A DNA stretch of 64,000 nucleotides from the NCBI RefSeq assembly GCF_025140835.1, contig NZ_CP081153.1, positions 992,001 through 1,056,000 of the forward strand. The letters are read 5' to 3'. Position numbers and translations under genes: made by a program. The notes under the pieces are model-generated. The model was given only the letters and a program-made list of their open reading frames with translations. It searched no databases and had not been told where the DNA came from. This DNA comes from Aliiroseovarius sp. M344. GTDB taxonomy: Bacteria; Pseudomonadota; Alphaproteobacteria; Rhodobacterales; Rhodobacteraceae. Of the stretch, positions 18,292 to 29,768 are shown in pieces. Numbering within the stretch: position 1 is the stretch's first letter; every line of letters begins with the position of its first letter.

Positions 18292-18974
18292 CCTTTGCTC
18301 CGCTTGGCTAGGAACGAGGCGGTGATGGCCTCGGGATCATAGTGGTTTGCCAGCCAATCCCGAACGGGCAGTGGGTCGGTCTCAATATGGGTGGCGTATG
18401 CTTCCAGAAGATGATCCAGAATGCCCGCCTTTGACCAGCGCTGATGCGCATATTTCAGCGAAAGTTGCGCGCGCGCCTCGTCGATGCTGGCCCCCTTTTG
18501 GTCCAGCAGGTACAGAGCGGCCGCGATCCCGGTGCGATCCGCCCCGGATTTGCAGTGGATCAACATCGGCTTTTCAACTGTCTCCATCAGGTCAAGCAAC
18601 TCAAGATAATCCTGCGCGCTGCCAAGCACGCGGGCGAACAGCTCGTGATCATGCAAAGACATGTCATAGTCTGCACAGGCCTCTTTTTCGAACAGGTAAT
18701 ATGAGAACCTGTCCGGCCCACGCAAGTTGATCACGCTTTTGATTCCGATTTTCGCCAAGGCCGGAAAATGCACCGGATCGGGTTGATTTGATCGCCATGC
18801 CTCGTCGGACAGTTGATAGCGGTTGGGCAGAATGCGCCGCAGGAACGCATGGTCCACGATGTTGTTGTGACGCCGCGCATCCCGCCGCCCCTCGGGTGTC
18901 GATATGTCCGTGCCAAACGAGCTTTTCCAGCTGCGTTCCCACTGTTTGATCCGGGCGTAGGCCTTGGAAAACAT
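18288..18974 (-). CDS. Dual-specificity/tyrosine phosphatase-like protein
   Basis: 228 residues from the ATG at 18974 (CGGAGA upstream). The P-loop HCKSGADRTG (CX5R) is intact, and the general-acid region is likely LHDHELFARV. The start FSKAYARIKQWERSWKSSFG is basic and may be peripheral to the membrane. This type often acts on phospholipids or sugars rather than protein tyrosine. It is the first gene of a two-gene unit with the ABC exporter. Confidence 0.82.
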   Translation of the reverse strand: MFSKAYARIKQWERSWKSSFGTDISTPEGRRDARRHNNIVDHAFLRRILPNRYQLSDEAWRSNQPDPVHFPALAKIGIKSVINLRGPDRFSYYLFEKEACADYDMSLHDHELFARVLGSAQDYLELLDLMETVEKPMLIHCKSGADRTGIAAALYLLDQKGASIDEARAQLSLKYAHQRWSKAGILDHLLEAYATHIETDPLPVRDWLANHYDPEAITASFLAKRSKG

Positions 18975-19132
18975 GGTGTCTCCGAGTGTCTGGCCCAGCA
19001 ATTTTGCGGGCGGTTTCAGGGCGGTGTAGCCTGTCCGTCAAGTCCAGACAAGCATGGCCCGACCTGCCGTCTGTTGACGGGCAGCCGGGCGCGCAGTACC
19101 GCTTGGAAACATATAGACACAAGAAGACCACG

Positions 19133-20332
19133 ATGACGCTTTCCTTTGGACGCCCTTACCTCGCCATTCCGGGGCCATCTGTGATGCCCGACCGGGTGCT
19201 GCGCGCAATGCACAGGCCCGGCCCAAACATCTACGAAGGCGAGTTGGTCGAGATGATGCCGGACTTGATCGAAAGTTTGCGGACGGTCGCGCGGACCCGA
19301 CACAATGTGGCGATCTATATCGCCAATGGGCATGGCGCGTGGGAGGCAGCGCTTGCAAATGTGCTCTCTCCCGGGGAAAAGGTTCTGTCGCTTTGCACGG
19401 GGCGGTTCGGGCATGGCTGGACTGAAATGGCCGAAGCCCTAGGCGCACAAGTGCAGATTGAAGATTTCGGCCTGCGCGCGCCAGTCGCTCCGGCGCGAGT
19501 TGAAGCCGCCTTGCTGGCGGACCCCGACCACAGCATCCGCGCTGTCCTGCTGACCCATGTGGACACCTCGACCTCGATCAGGAATGATGTGGCAGCGGTC
19601 CGGGCCGCCTTGGATGCCGCAGGTCACCCGGCGCTCCTGTTGGTCGATTGCATCGCTTCGATGGGCTGCGACCGTTTCGAAATGGACGCGTGGGGCGTGG
19701 ATGTTGCGATCACGGCGTCACAGAAGGGTCTGATGGTTCCGCCCGGTGTGGCGTTTGTGTTCTTCAGTGAAAAGGCAGCGCAAGCCCGCACGAAAGTGAC
19801 CCGCGTGTCACGGTATTGGGACTGGACTGACCGCGCAAACCCGAAAGTGTTCTACCAGTATTTCGGTGGCACCGCCCCAACGCATCACTTGTACGGTCTT
19901 CGCGAGTCGCTCGACATGATCGCCGAGGAAGGCGGGATGGAAGCCGTCTGGGCGCGCCATGCCCAACTTGCCCGCGTGGTCTGGGCAGCGTTTGAAGCTT
20001 GGGCCAGCGAAGGTCCGCTGGAACTCAATGTGGCAGATCGCACCCATCGGTCCTGTGCTGTCACATCGGTACGGATCGGCGCCCCGAATGGTACGGCGCT
20101 TCGACGATGGACCGAGGAAAAAGCAGGCATAACACTGGGTATCGGGCTGGGTATGAACACCGACGAGGACCCCGATGCCGACGGCTTCTTCCGCTTGGGC
20201 CATATGGGGCACTTGAACGCCTCAATGGTCATGGGGGCGCTGTCCTCAATCCAATCTGGGTTGATTGCCTTGGGAATACCGCATGGACCCGGCGCGCTGG
20301 ACGCCGCAGCTCTGGTGATTTCCGAAGCTTAG
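19133..20332 (+). CDS. Class V PLP aminotransferase (serine/alanine--glyoxylate type)
   Basis: 399 residues. The ATG at 19133 opens the conserved RPYLAIPGPSVMPDRVLRAM; the upstream in-frame start at 18986 adds unrelated residues. Ligand blocks include NGHGAWEAALANVLSPGEKV, HVDTSTSI, DCIASMGCDRFEMDAWGVDV and the Schiff-base lysine in ITASQKGLMVPPG. Members transfer amino groups to glyoxylate or act on aspartate or purine catabolites; the precise substrate cannot be read. Its stop codon directly abuts a palindromic repeat. Confidence 0.82.
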   Translation: MTLSFGRPYLAIPGPSVMPDRVLRAMHRPGPNIYEGELVEMMPDLIESLRTVARTRHNVAIYIANGHGAWEAALANVLSPGEKVLSLCTGRFGHGWTEMAEALGAQVQIEDFGLRAPVAPARVEAALLADPDHSIRAVLLTHVDTSTSIRNDVAAVRAALDAAGHPALLLVDCIASMGCDRFEMDAWGVDVAITASQKGLMVPPGVAFVFFSEKAAQARTKVTRVSRYWDWTDRANPKVFYQYFGGTAPTHHLYGLRESLDMIAEEGGMEAVWARHAQLARVVWAAFEAWASEGPLELNVADRTHRSCAVTSVRIGAPNGTALRRWTEEKAGITLGIGLGMNTDEDPDADGFFRLGHMGHLNASMVMGALSSIQSGLIALGIPHGPGALDAAALVISEA

Positions 20333-20379
20333 GGCGTTTTGAATGAACCCTGTCTCAGGTTTATTTCGAAACGCTTTAG
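20333..20379. repeat. Palindromic intergenic repeat, copy 1
   Basis: GGGCGTTTT...CGAAACGCTTTAG with an inner AACC...AGGTTT pairing. The outer arms and inner layout match the element at 25106-25164. It fills the gap between two convergent genes and supplies the TAA stop codon of the hisC-like gene (20376-20378). Confidence 0.6.
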
Positions 20380-21488
20380 CTGCGCGCCGTTTCAAGTGCG
20401 GCAGGCAATGCGGCTGCGAAGGCGTCCAACTCCTCTGGTCGGCCGGCCGAAATGCGGATGCACCGGTTTTGCGGGGTCGCAAATGGCATTCGCACAAAGA
20501 TGTCCTGTTCAATCAGGGCATCCAGCACCGACTTGGCGAAAGTGCCATCGCGACCACAATCCACCGCGACGAAATTTGTGGCAGAGGGCAGGGTGGTCAA
20601 ACCGTTTTGCCGCGCGATATCGTCAATACGCTGCCTGGCCCCGGCAACACTGGCGATGGTGCGTGCCAGATGATCCTGATCCCGCAATGCCGCCAAAGCA
20701 CCGGCTTGGCTGATCCTGCACATGCCGAAATGATTGCGGATCTTGTGGAAGGCGGCGATCAACCCCGCCTCTGCGATCGCATAACCAACCCGCGCACCAG
20801 CCATCCCATAAGCCTTTGAAAAAGTGCGCATACGGATGACACGCGGATCGTCGGCATTCAGCGCAGGCGCGGCACCGTCGGGCGCAAATTCGACGTAGGC
20901 CTCGTCCAAAACCAAAAGGCAACCTTCAGGCACGCGGTCGATCATCCGTTGCATCGTGGCCGCGTCATGCCATGTACCCATCGGGTTGTCCGGGTTGGCG
21001 ATATAGACCAGCTTCGCGCTAACCTCTGCCGCCTTGGCAATCAACGTGACTGGATCCTCGTGATCATCCTTATAGGGCACGACCTCAATCCGCCCCCCAT
21101 AACCCGTCACGTGATAATTGAACGTGGGATACCCGCCTTGCGAGGTCACCACCGCCTCACCCGGTCCAACCAGCAGACGCACCAGATAGCCAAGAAGCCC
21201 GTCGATCCCTTCGCCAACCATGATGTTATCGACATCTATCCCATAATGGGCAGCCAGCGCGGTGCGCAGGTCATGGTTCTCAGGGTCGCCATACATCCAC
21301 ACATCGCGCCCGGCCTTCGCCATTGCGTCGATGACATGGGGGGACGGCCCAAATGTGTTTTCATTTGCCCCCAGCCGGGCTTTGAACAAGCGACCATGCG
21401 CACGTTCTTGTGTCTCGGGTCCAACGAACGGAACGGTTGCGGGAAGGCTGTCGGCAAGCGGTGTCAGGCGGGCATATGTCTTGGTCAT
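20376..21488 (-). CDS. hisC: Histidinol-phosphate aminotransferase family protein
   Basis: 370 residues, fold-type I PLP enzyme. Visible marks are LGANENTFGPSPHVIDAM, EGIDGLLGYLVRLL, IANPDNPMGTW, LVLDEAYVEFAP and the lysine site FSKAYGMAGARVGY. HisC makes histidinol phosphate, but close paralogues act on phenylalanine or tyrosine, and no his gene is adjacent; this may be a second copy. The last codons and stop lie inside a palindromic repeat. Confidence 0.78.
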   Translation of the reverse strand: MTKTYARLTPLADSLPATVPFVGPETQERAHGRLFKARLGANENTFGPSPHVIDAMAKAGRDVWMYGDPENHDLRTALAAHYGIDVDNIMVGEGIDGLLGYLVRLLVGPGEAVVTSQGGYPTFNYHVTGYGGRIEVVPYKDDHEDPVTLIAKAAEVSAKLVYIANPDNPMGTWHDAATMQRMIDRVPEGCLLVLDEAYVEFAPDGAAPALNADDPRVIRMRTFSKAYGMAGARVGYAIAEAGLIAAFHKIRNHFGMCRISQAGALAALRDQDHLARTIASVAGARQRIDDIARQNGLTTLPSATNFVAVDCGRDGTFAKSVLDALIEQDIFVRMPFATPQNRCIRISAGRPEELDAFAAALPAALETARS

Positions 21489-21551
21489 ACGGGTGTTAGA
21501 GCAGGGCAGACCACAGCCGACAAGGTTGAAAATCGCAGCGCAGTATCTACA

Positions 21552-21566
21552 TAAGAATGGTTCTTA
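21552..21566. promoter_or_regulatory. Candidate operator TAAGAA-TGG-TTCTTA
   Basis: A perfect 6-3-6 inverted repeat ending about seven bases before the ribosome site of the Tat miniprotein. The AGAA-N3-TTCT core resembles the iron-control (Irr) element as I recall it, but flanking bases differ. Regulator identity is inference. Confidence 0.4.
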
Positions 21567-21584
21567 ACGAGTGGAGGGCATCTT

Positions 21585-21761
21585 ATGCCCAAAATGAACC
21601 GACGCACTTTTCTCGCCAGCGCTGCTGCAGCAGGTGCTGCCACGCGCCTACCAAACATCGCGGTTCAGGCGGCAAAAACCCCGCCGATGCGACGGGTTTT
21701 AACCCTCGTCTATGACAAGTCATTGGGTATGATGCGGGCGGTGGAACGCCTTATTCCCTGA
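21585..21761 (+). CDS. 58-residue Tat-signal miniprotein
   Basis: ATG at 21585 with GGAGGG about seven bases upstream; stop TGA at 21759-21761. The N-terminus MPKMNRRTFLASAAAAGAAT is a clear twin-arginine signal, cleaved probably near the alanine run. The remainder (PPMRRVLTLVYDKSLGMM, then RAVERLIP) is a short basic tail with no known domain. The strong ribosome site and the sensible signal peptide argue that it is real. Exported Tat peptides this small are unusual; it might be a cofactor-carrying or regulatory peptide, but its function is unknown. It is divergent from the hisC-like gene. Confidence 0.72.
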   Translation: MPKMNRRTFLASAAAAGAATRLPNIAVQAAKTPPMRRVLTLVYDKSLGMMRAVERLIP

Positions 21762-21794
21762 TCTGTTTCTTCTGGCCAAAAATATCCCGGGGTA

Positions 21795-21853
21795 GAGGGA
21801 AACCTCTGGTTTCCCTCAAAGGGGCGGTGCCCCTCAGGCTCACAACGTGAGCC
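21795..21853. repeat. Three tandem perfect hairpins
   Basis: GAGGGAAACC/GGTTTCCCTC (21795-21817), AGGGGC/GCCCCT (21820-21834) and GGCTCAC/GTGAGCC (21837-21853), each with a three-base loop and two bases between them. They lie between the Tat miniprotein and the convergent valS end. The preceding TGGCCAAAAATATCCCGGGG resembles a stretch I recall from many roseobacter intergenic regions. Probably a bidirectional terminator or dispersed element. Confidence 0.55.
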
Positions 21854-21872
21854 ATACACCTCTTTCACACCG

Positions 21873-24800
21873 TCAGATTTCCTGAAGCCGCGCCAAAGCC
21901 GTCTTTAGCGTCGCTTCTTCTTCCGCGCGCGCTGCAAGGTTTTCCTGCGCTTCTTCCACCACTTCGGGCGGCGCGTTTTCAGCAAATTTCGGGTTCTTCA
22001 ACCGTCCGCGCAGCCCGCCGATTTCCTTGGTCAGTTTGCCCAGCGTCTTTTCAAGCCGCGCAATCTCTTCCCCCACGTCGATGATATCGGCCAGGGGCAG
22101 GGCGAAGATGCCACCAGCAACTGCGATGGTGATGCAGCCCTTTGGCAAGTCCGCCATCTCGGTCATACTGTCGATCCGCGCCATGCGCTTGATCATCACC
22201 TCGTTATTGGTCCAGGCAATGCGCCCGGCCTCATCCAGTTCTTGCAGGATCAGCGGGACTTTCAGTCCGGCGGGCACGTGCATTTGCGCGCGCGCTGATC
22301 TGATGTTTTCGATCAGCGAAATCACCCAGTTCATTTCGCGCGCCGCGTCCTCGTCCGCCAACTCGTCGCCATAGCCAGGCCATTCGGCATGGATCAGCAT
22401 CGTGTCACGGCTCGCGATCTGGCCCCACAACTCTTCGGTAATGAAGGGCATGATCGGGTGCAGCATGATCAGGCATTGGTCGATCACCCACGCCATGGTC
22501 GCGCGCGTTTCAGCCAGCACAGCCTCGTCATCCGAGTTCAGGAGCGGCTTGGAGAACTCGACATACCAGTCGCAAACTTTGCCCCAGACAAAGGCATAAA
22601 GCCCGTTGGCCGCGTCGTTGAAACGATAGGAGGTCAGCGCCTCGTCGACCTCAACGCGGATTTTCGCGGTTTCCGAGATGATCCAGCGGTTCACCGTCTG
22701 GGTCGGGCTTGTGGGATCAAATCCAGCAACGGGTTTACACGCGTTCATCTCAGCAAAACGGGCAGCGTTCCACAGCTTGGTGCCGAAGTTGCGATAGCCC
22801 GCAATGCGGTCGCGGGACAGTTTCAGCACACCACCGAGCGAAGCCATAGCCGTGTTGGTAAACCGCAGTGCATCTGCGCCGTATTCGTCGATGATCTCCA
22901 GCGGGTCGATCACATTACCCGTGGTCTTGGACATCTTCTTGCCCTTCTCGTCACGGACAAGACCGTGCAGATAGACCGTGTGGAACGGGTTCTTGCCCGT
23001 CACCGCTTGGCTCATCATCATCATCCGGGCGACCCAGAAGAACAGGATGTCCTGACCTGTTATCAGCACGTCGCCGGGGAAGAAGCGGTTCAGCTCATCC
23101 GTGTCCTGAGGCCAGCCCAACGTGCCGAAGGGCCAAAGGCCGGACGAGAACCACGTGTCGAGAACGTCGGGGTCACGCCAGACCGGATAGATCAACTTTG
23201 CAGGATCCTGAGTGGTTTCATAAGCCGCAAGGCTTTCAGCCAGCATGTGCATAGCGTCAGCGCGATTTGCCACCTCGACGACGCGGGCATGGTTCAATGG
23301 CGCGGGCAATGTGACCAAAACCTCATCGAATTTCGGAGCAACCGAATCGAAATCATGCGCACAATGGCTGTGCTCATGTCCTGGCAGTAGATCCTGTTGT
23401 TGCAACAGGCGCCCCATTTCGACCAGATCAAGCGCGTTGTTGCCCTCGTCGTCTTTGAAATCGTCGCCCGACAGATCAAGACCATACCAAACCGGCACCT
23501 GATGTCCCCACCACAGCTGGCGAGAAATACACCACGGCTCGATGTTCTCCAGCCAATGATAAAAGGTCTTCTCGCCGCTTTCGGGCATGATCTTCACGTC
23601 GCCGTTGCGGACCGCGTCCAGCGCCGGCCCGGCGATCTTCTCGGCGTCGACAAACCACTGGTCGGTCAACATCGGCTCGATCACCACTTTGGAGCGGTCG
23701 CCGAAGGGCTGCATGATCGGCTTGTTTTCGACGTAAGGCACGGTGCCGGTAACTTCCTCACCATCCACCTCTACGGTCTGAGTGATCATCACGGCCAGAC
23801 CTTCGGCAGTGATTTGATCGACCACCAGCTTGCGCGCGTCAAACCGGTCCAGCCCGCGGTATTCGTCCGGCACAAGGTTCATCGCGGCGATCTTCGCCTC
23901 GTCGAAACCTTCTTCACCGTTTGCGATGCGCTGGGCGGTGGCGGCCTCGTCGGCATAGGGCAGGCCGTCGGCCCGCATCGCGCCGCGCGTGTCCATCAGC
24001 GAATACATCGGAATGCCACCTCGCTTGGCGACCTGATAATCGTTAAAGTCATGCGCGCCAGTGATTTTCACTGCACCCGAGCCGAAATTCATATCCGGAT
24101 ATTCATCGGTGATGATGGGGATCAGGCGGCGATGCTCTTTCGGGCCAACGGGGATTTCGCACAGCTTACCGACGATAGGCGCATAGCGTGCGTCATCCGG
24201 GTGCACGGCCACGGCCCCGTCGCCCAACATGGTTTCGGGGCGGGTCGTAGCGATCGAGATATAGTCACGCTCTTCCGTGAGCGTGACATTCCCGTCTTCG
24301 TCTTTCTCGACATAGGTATAGGTCGCGCCATCGGCCAGCGGGTATTTGAAGTGCCACATATGGCCGGGGGTCTCGATATTCTCGACCTCAAGATCGGAAA
24401 TCGCGGTCTCAAAATGCGGGTCCCAGTTGACCAGACGCTTGCCGCGGTAAATGAGCCCTTTGTCGTACATGTCGACAAAGACCTTCAGAACGGCATCGTG
24501 GAAGTTGGCCGAGTTCTCGTGTCCCGTGCGCGGATCACCTGGCGCTCCGGCCATGGTAAACGCGTTGCGCGACCAGTCACAGGTCGACCCCAGACGTTTC
24601 AGCTGGTTGATGATGGTCGAGCCGGAATTGCCCTTCCACTCCCACACTTTCTCAAGAAACTTTTCGCGGCCAAGTTCACGGCGGCCGGGTTGCTGCGTTT
24701 CTGCCAGCATCTTCTCGACCTGCAACTGCGTGGCGATACCCGCGTGGTCCTGACCAGGTTGCCACAGCGTGTCAAACCCGCGCATCCTGTGCCAGCGCAC

Positions 24801-24998
24801 CAGAATGTCCTGCAATGTGTTGTTGAACGCATGGCCCACATGCAGCGCACCTGTGACATTGGGCGGGGGGATCATAATGGTGAAGCTGTCCGCACCCGGC
24901 TTTGCATTGGCACCGGCTTTGAACGCGCCCGCGTCTTCCCAGGATTTGTAGATGCGTGCTTCGGCAGATGCCGCGTCGAATGTCTTGTCCATGGCCAT
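21873..24998 (-). CDS. valS: Valyl-tRNA synthetase
   Basis: 1041 residues from the ATG at 24998 ([17 protein letters not shown]); the extension to 25133 is unrelated sequence. The HIGH signature is [17 protein letters not shown], the KMSKS signature KKMSKTTGN, the editing domain sits between, and a C-terminal coiled coil ends the protein ([20 protein letters not shown]). Charges tRNA-Val in the cytoplasm. The second start two codons later (24992) is also possible. Confidence 0.97.
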   Translation of the reverse strand: MAMDKTFDAASAEARIYKSWEDAGAFKAGANAKPGADSFTIMIPPPNVTGALHVGHAFNNTLQDILVRWHRMRGFDTLWQPGQDHAGIATQLQVEKMLAETQQPGRRELGREKFLEKVWEWKGNSGSTIINQLKRLGSTCDWSRNAFTMAGAPGDPRTGHENSANFHDAVLKVFVDMYDKGLIYRGKRLVNWDPHFETAISDLEVENIETPGHMWHFKYPLADGATYTYVEKDEDGNVTLTEERDYISIATTRPETMLGDGAVAVHPDDARYAPIVGKLCEIPVGPKEHRRLIPIITDEYPDMNFGSGAVKITGAHDFNDYQVAKRGGIPMYSLMDTRGAMRADGLPYADEAATAQRIANGEEGFDEAKIAAMNLVPDEYRGLDRFDARKLVVDQITAEGLAVMITQTVEVDGEEVTGTVPYVENKPIMQPFGDRSKVVIEPMLTDQWFVDAEKIAGPALDAVRNGDVKIMPESGEKTFYHWLENIEPWCISRQLWWGHQVPVWYGLDLSGDDFKDDEGNNALDLVEMGRLLQQQDLLPGHEHSHCAHDFDSVAPKFDEVLVTLPAPLNHARVVEVANRADAMHMLAESLAAYETTQDPAKLIYPVWRDPDVLDTWFSSGLWPFGTLGWPQDTDELNRFFPGDVLITGQDILFFWVARMMMMSQAVTGKNPFHTVYLHGLVRDEKGKKMSKTTGNVIDPLEIIDEYGADALRFTNTAMASLGGVLKLSRDRIAGYRNFGTKLWNAARFAEMNACKPVAGFDPTSPTQTVNRWIISETAKIRVEVDEALTSYRFNDAANGLYAFVWGKVCDWYVEFSKPLLNSDDEAVLAETRATMAWVIDQCLIMLHPIMPFITEELWGQIASRDTMLIHAEWPGYGDELADEDAAREMNWVISLIENIRSARAQMHVPAGLKVPLILQELDEAGRIAWTNNEVMIKRMARIDSMTEMADLPKGCITIAVAGGIFALPLADIIDVGEEIARLEKTLGKLTKEIGGLRGRLKNPKFAENAPPEVVEEAQENLAARAEEEATLKTALARLQEI

Positions 24999-25071
24999 GG
25001 TTTTTGTCCCAAGTCGTATGAGTTCAGCACCGTTTACCCAAGACGAACGGAAAGGGGAAGCCCGGTCCCGA

Positions 25072-25099
25072 AAGACAACGCCCGAGCGTTGGCCCGGGC
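25072..25099 (-). terminator. Weak terminator after the autotransporter gene
   Basis: GCCCGAG (25080-25086) and CCCGGGC (25093-25099) pair with one G-T wobble. On the minus strand GTTGTCTTT follows. It lies between the autotransporter stop and valS. Confidence 0.4.
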
Positions 25100-25105
25100 G
25101 CTTCT

Positions 25106-25164
25106 TAAAGCGTTTCGAGAAAACCTGCGACACCGGTTTTTGGCGAAACGTGCGAAACGCTTTA
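25106..25164. repeat. Palindromic intergenic repeat, copy 2
   Basis: Perfect 12-base arms TAAAGCGTTTCG (25106-25117) and CGAAACGCTTTA (25153-25164) around 35 bases that contain a second inverted pair AAAACC...GGTTTT. It matches copy 1 at 20333-20379 in the outer arms and inner layout. Confidence 0.7.
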
Positions 25165-25181
25165 GTTTATTTTGGGTGGTA

Positions 25182-27287
25182 TCAGAAATCCATCTGATAG
25201 CCGACCGTCGCCATCACCGATGGTTTGTCAGCATAGGCCGTTTGGTTGACGCCCAGTCCCACATCATAGCTGCGGCCGTTGCCAAGGCTGTGTGTGTAAT
25301 GTGCCTCTGCGAACAACCGCTTTTCGTTCTCTAACGCAGGGCCTGCAATGGCGAATGTGGTCATGCCGGGGATCGCGCTGGTGCCGGACACGGTGTTGGT
25401 CGAGCGCGACAGATCCCAATCCACGCCAGCATTCAGGCGCACCACGCCAGCATCAGAAACAGGGATGCGCACATCCGCTCCCAAGGTGGCGATTGTGGCG
25501 CTGACCTCGTAGTCGTCATAGGTCACGGGGAATGCTACCGCGCCCGTTTCGGTGTAGCCATCGCGCTGAACCGAAGACCGTGTCACGCGCATGAAGGGTG
25601 TCACCAGAGCCGCACCACGTTGCATACCGTAGCCAAGCTCGATCGAGGTTGCGTGCGCGCTCATATCCGTGCTGCCAGTTCCGCGCTCGGTGTTTGCCAA
25701 GGCGGTCGACCGGGTGATATCAACCTCAGCCGCGGTCCGCGCCGTGGCCAGTTTCCAGTTCAGACCTTCTGTGCTGGGGTGCCCACCTTGCAGATAAACG
25801 CCAAAGCTGCGGAAGGTCCCGTCAATGCCGAACCCGGTCAGGGTGTCGTCATCATTGCCAAGCCCGACAAAGCCGCCAAGCGACAGATTGTCATTCAACG
25901 CCGTGGCAGCCATTAGACCCAGAAGGGCAGTGTCATTGCCATCGCGATTGTTGGCAGCGCCTGCTGCGACTTTCAGCGAATAAGGACGCCCCAAACCAGC
26001 CTTGCTTCTGCTGCCTTGACCGCCGTCAACCGGCAGCTCAAGCGATTGGCCCAGTGTGAACCGAACCAGATTGTCCAGATAAAGCGCGCCCGCCGCCTGC
26101 TCGGCAGCATTATTTGCGACTTGGGTCAAGGTGTTAACGTGATCCAGCATTGTTCCAGCTGGTTCTTCGACTACGTCGCGCCAGATAAAGCCGCGTGTGT
26201 CGCCTGCGTCGTTGGTCGCAGTGCCCACGACGATGGTGCCGTCGTCGCTAATGCCTCTGGCATAGGAAATCCCGCTGTTGTCGTTGGTCAAATCACCAAG
26301 ATCAATTGCTGCGCCGGTACTGTCCCAGCGAAGTGCGCGCGTAGTTCCAGTTGAGATAAAACTGGCGTAGCCTGCAACATATGAACCGTCAGCGCTGGCT
26401 GCAAACGCCTCCGAGATGCTGGTATCGGCTTCATCGGGCGCATTAAGCTGTACCATCGCAGTCCCTTGCGACCAGCGGAAAGCGCGCGTTCCCGAACTGC
26501 TGGTCGAAGATCGTCCTACGACCACTAAGCCGTCGGCACTGACACCATTCGCGGTGCTATTTCCAGAGGCGCCATTGAGCGATCCGAGATCGGTTGTCGA
26601 ACTTCCAACAACAGCCCGAAACGCATGCACTGGCCCAGCAGCAGTATTTGCTTCACCAACCACGATGGTGCCGTCGTTACTTATGTCGTTGCCAAACGTG
26701 AAGCCGCCTGGGATCAGAGGAGACAAGTAAGTGACCGCGTTCGTCGCGCGTGTCCAAACGAATGCCGCCGGGTTTGAACTACCAAACTGTGTGCCAAGAA
26801 TACTAGTGCCATCGCCACTGACGGCATTTCCGAAGGATTGTTCACCAGGGGGATTGGAAAAAGTGACAAGGCCTGTTGCTTGAGTCCAATAAAATGCCGA
26901 GGTGCCCGATAGAGTTTGTTGAATCCCAGAAATGACGGATCCATCTTGACTCACATCGGTTGCACGGCTGAACGAAGGCGTAGGCGCCGCGGGGTCGAGA
27001 TTGGTTAAAGTCCCACTTGAAAATGCAAAAGCACGCGCAAACCCGCCGGCGATAAAGGCTTCGCCAACTACGACCGTTCCGTCCCCCGAAACAGCGTAAG
27101 CTTCGGACCTTGCCGCTGGATCCAGGTCATCAAATGTCGGAATTTCTTCGATCGTCGGCAATGCAGATTGTGCAAGCACAGGGTGCGCCGCCATAGCCAA
27201 TGCTGAGACAGCTAAAAACCGAAACGCCTTAGACTGAAAGCTGGGTTGTGAGCGATCTGATGCCCGATCCTCGGAAAAGTATTTCAT
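25182..27287 (-). CDS. HAF-repeat autotransporter (surface protein)
   Basis: 701 residues from the ATG at 27287 (GAGGGAC upstream). A signal peptide ends near residue 39 (PVLA-Q). Residues about 45-390 hold seven copies of a roughly 45-residue repeat centred on VSxDGxxVVG followed by AFxW (for example VSGDGTVVVGEAF, ISNDGTIVVGEAN, ISDDGTIVVGTAT), the HAF/extracellular-repeat pattern of a beta-propeller-like passenger. The last 260 or so residues form an autotransporter beta-barrel ending in the C-terminal aromatic motif YQMDF. It is likely exposed on or released from the outer membrane; ligand unknown. Confidence 0.88.
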   Translation of the reverse strand: MKYFSEDRASDRSQPSFQSKAFRFLAVSALAMAAHPVLAQSALPTIEEIPTFDDLDPAARSEAYAVSGDGTVVVGEAFIAGGFARAFAFSSGTLTNLDPAAPTPSFSRATDVSQDGSVISGIQQTLSGTSAFYWTQATGLVTFSNPPGEQSFGNAVSGDGTSILGTQFGSSNPAAFVWTRATNAVTYLSPLIPGGFTFGNDISNDGTIVVGEANTAAGPVHAFRAVVGSSTTDLGSLNGASGNSTANGVSADGLVVVGRSSTSSSGTRAFRWSQGTAMVQLNAPDEADTSISEAFAASADGSYVAGYASFISTGTTRALRWDSTGAAIDLGDLTNDNSGISYARGISDDGTIVVGTATNDAGDTRGFIWRDVVEEPAGTMLDHVNTLTQVANNAAEQAAGALYLDNLVRFTLGQSLELPVDGGQGSRSKAGLGRPYSLKVAAGAANNRDGNDTALLGLMAATALNDNLSLGGFVGLGNDDDTLTGFGIDGTFRSFGVYLQGGHPSTEGLNWKLATARTAAEVDITRSTALANTERGTGSTDMSAHATSIELGYGMQRGAALVTPFMRVTRSSVQRDGYTETGAVAFPVTYDDYEVSATIATLGADVRIPVSDAGVVRLNAGVDWDLSRSTNTVSGTSAIPGMTTFAIAGPALENEKRLFAEAHYTHSLGNGRSYDVGLGVNQTAYADKPSVMATVGYQMDF

Positions 27288-27389
27288 TTGTCCCTCATTT
27301 TTTTCCGTCGAACCAAGCAAGGAATTGTTTAGCAACGCCCAATATGCGGTGGCCAAACGTTTCTATTCGACAGTTTTTATAGTTATAAC

Positions 27390-27408
27390 AAAAAGGCCCA
27401 GCTTGGGC
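27390..27408 (-). terminator. Terminator of pgm
   Basis: GCCCA (27396-27400) pairs with TGGGC (27404-27408). On the minus strand CTTTTTG follows. It lies about 130 bases after the pgm stop and about 100 bases before the autotransporter start, so the latter probably has its own AT-rich promoter in between. Confidence 0.55.
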
Positions 27409-27536
27409 GCAGCCGAATTCAATTAACACCTCATTAATCTGCCCTTAGTCGCCCAAAAACAACTAAAATGGCCGTAAAATCTACTGAACACGTACAGAAT
27501 TGTGGTCAATCGGAGTAAAAAGTGGGATTCTTTTCC

Positions 27537-29638
<2,102 letters not shown>

Positions 29639-29768
29639 TTGATCGGTATCCTCGATGTTTCGACGGAATTTACACGACATATTGTCAGAAGTGCCACTGG
29701 AAATCGACGGGGCGAATTCAGATTCTGAAAAGGTGACCGCAAACAGAGACTTTAAAAGGCAAGCGCAC

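Noticed and set aside
18783..18793. TTGATTTGATC resembling the putrescine-cluster palindrome
   Set aside because: It is inside the phosphatase coding sequence and only half-matches the palindrome.
23397..25334. 645-codon open frame opposite valS
   Set aside because: Lies antisense to valS and runs through its promoter and a repeat; valS carries complete synthetase signatures, so this is a codon-usage shadow.
27221..27232. CGAAACGCCTTAG, similar to an arm of the palindromic repeat
   Set aside because: It has one extra difference, no partner arm nearby, and lies in the autotransporter signal-peptide coding region.
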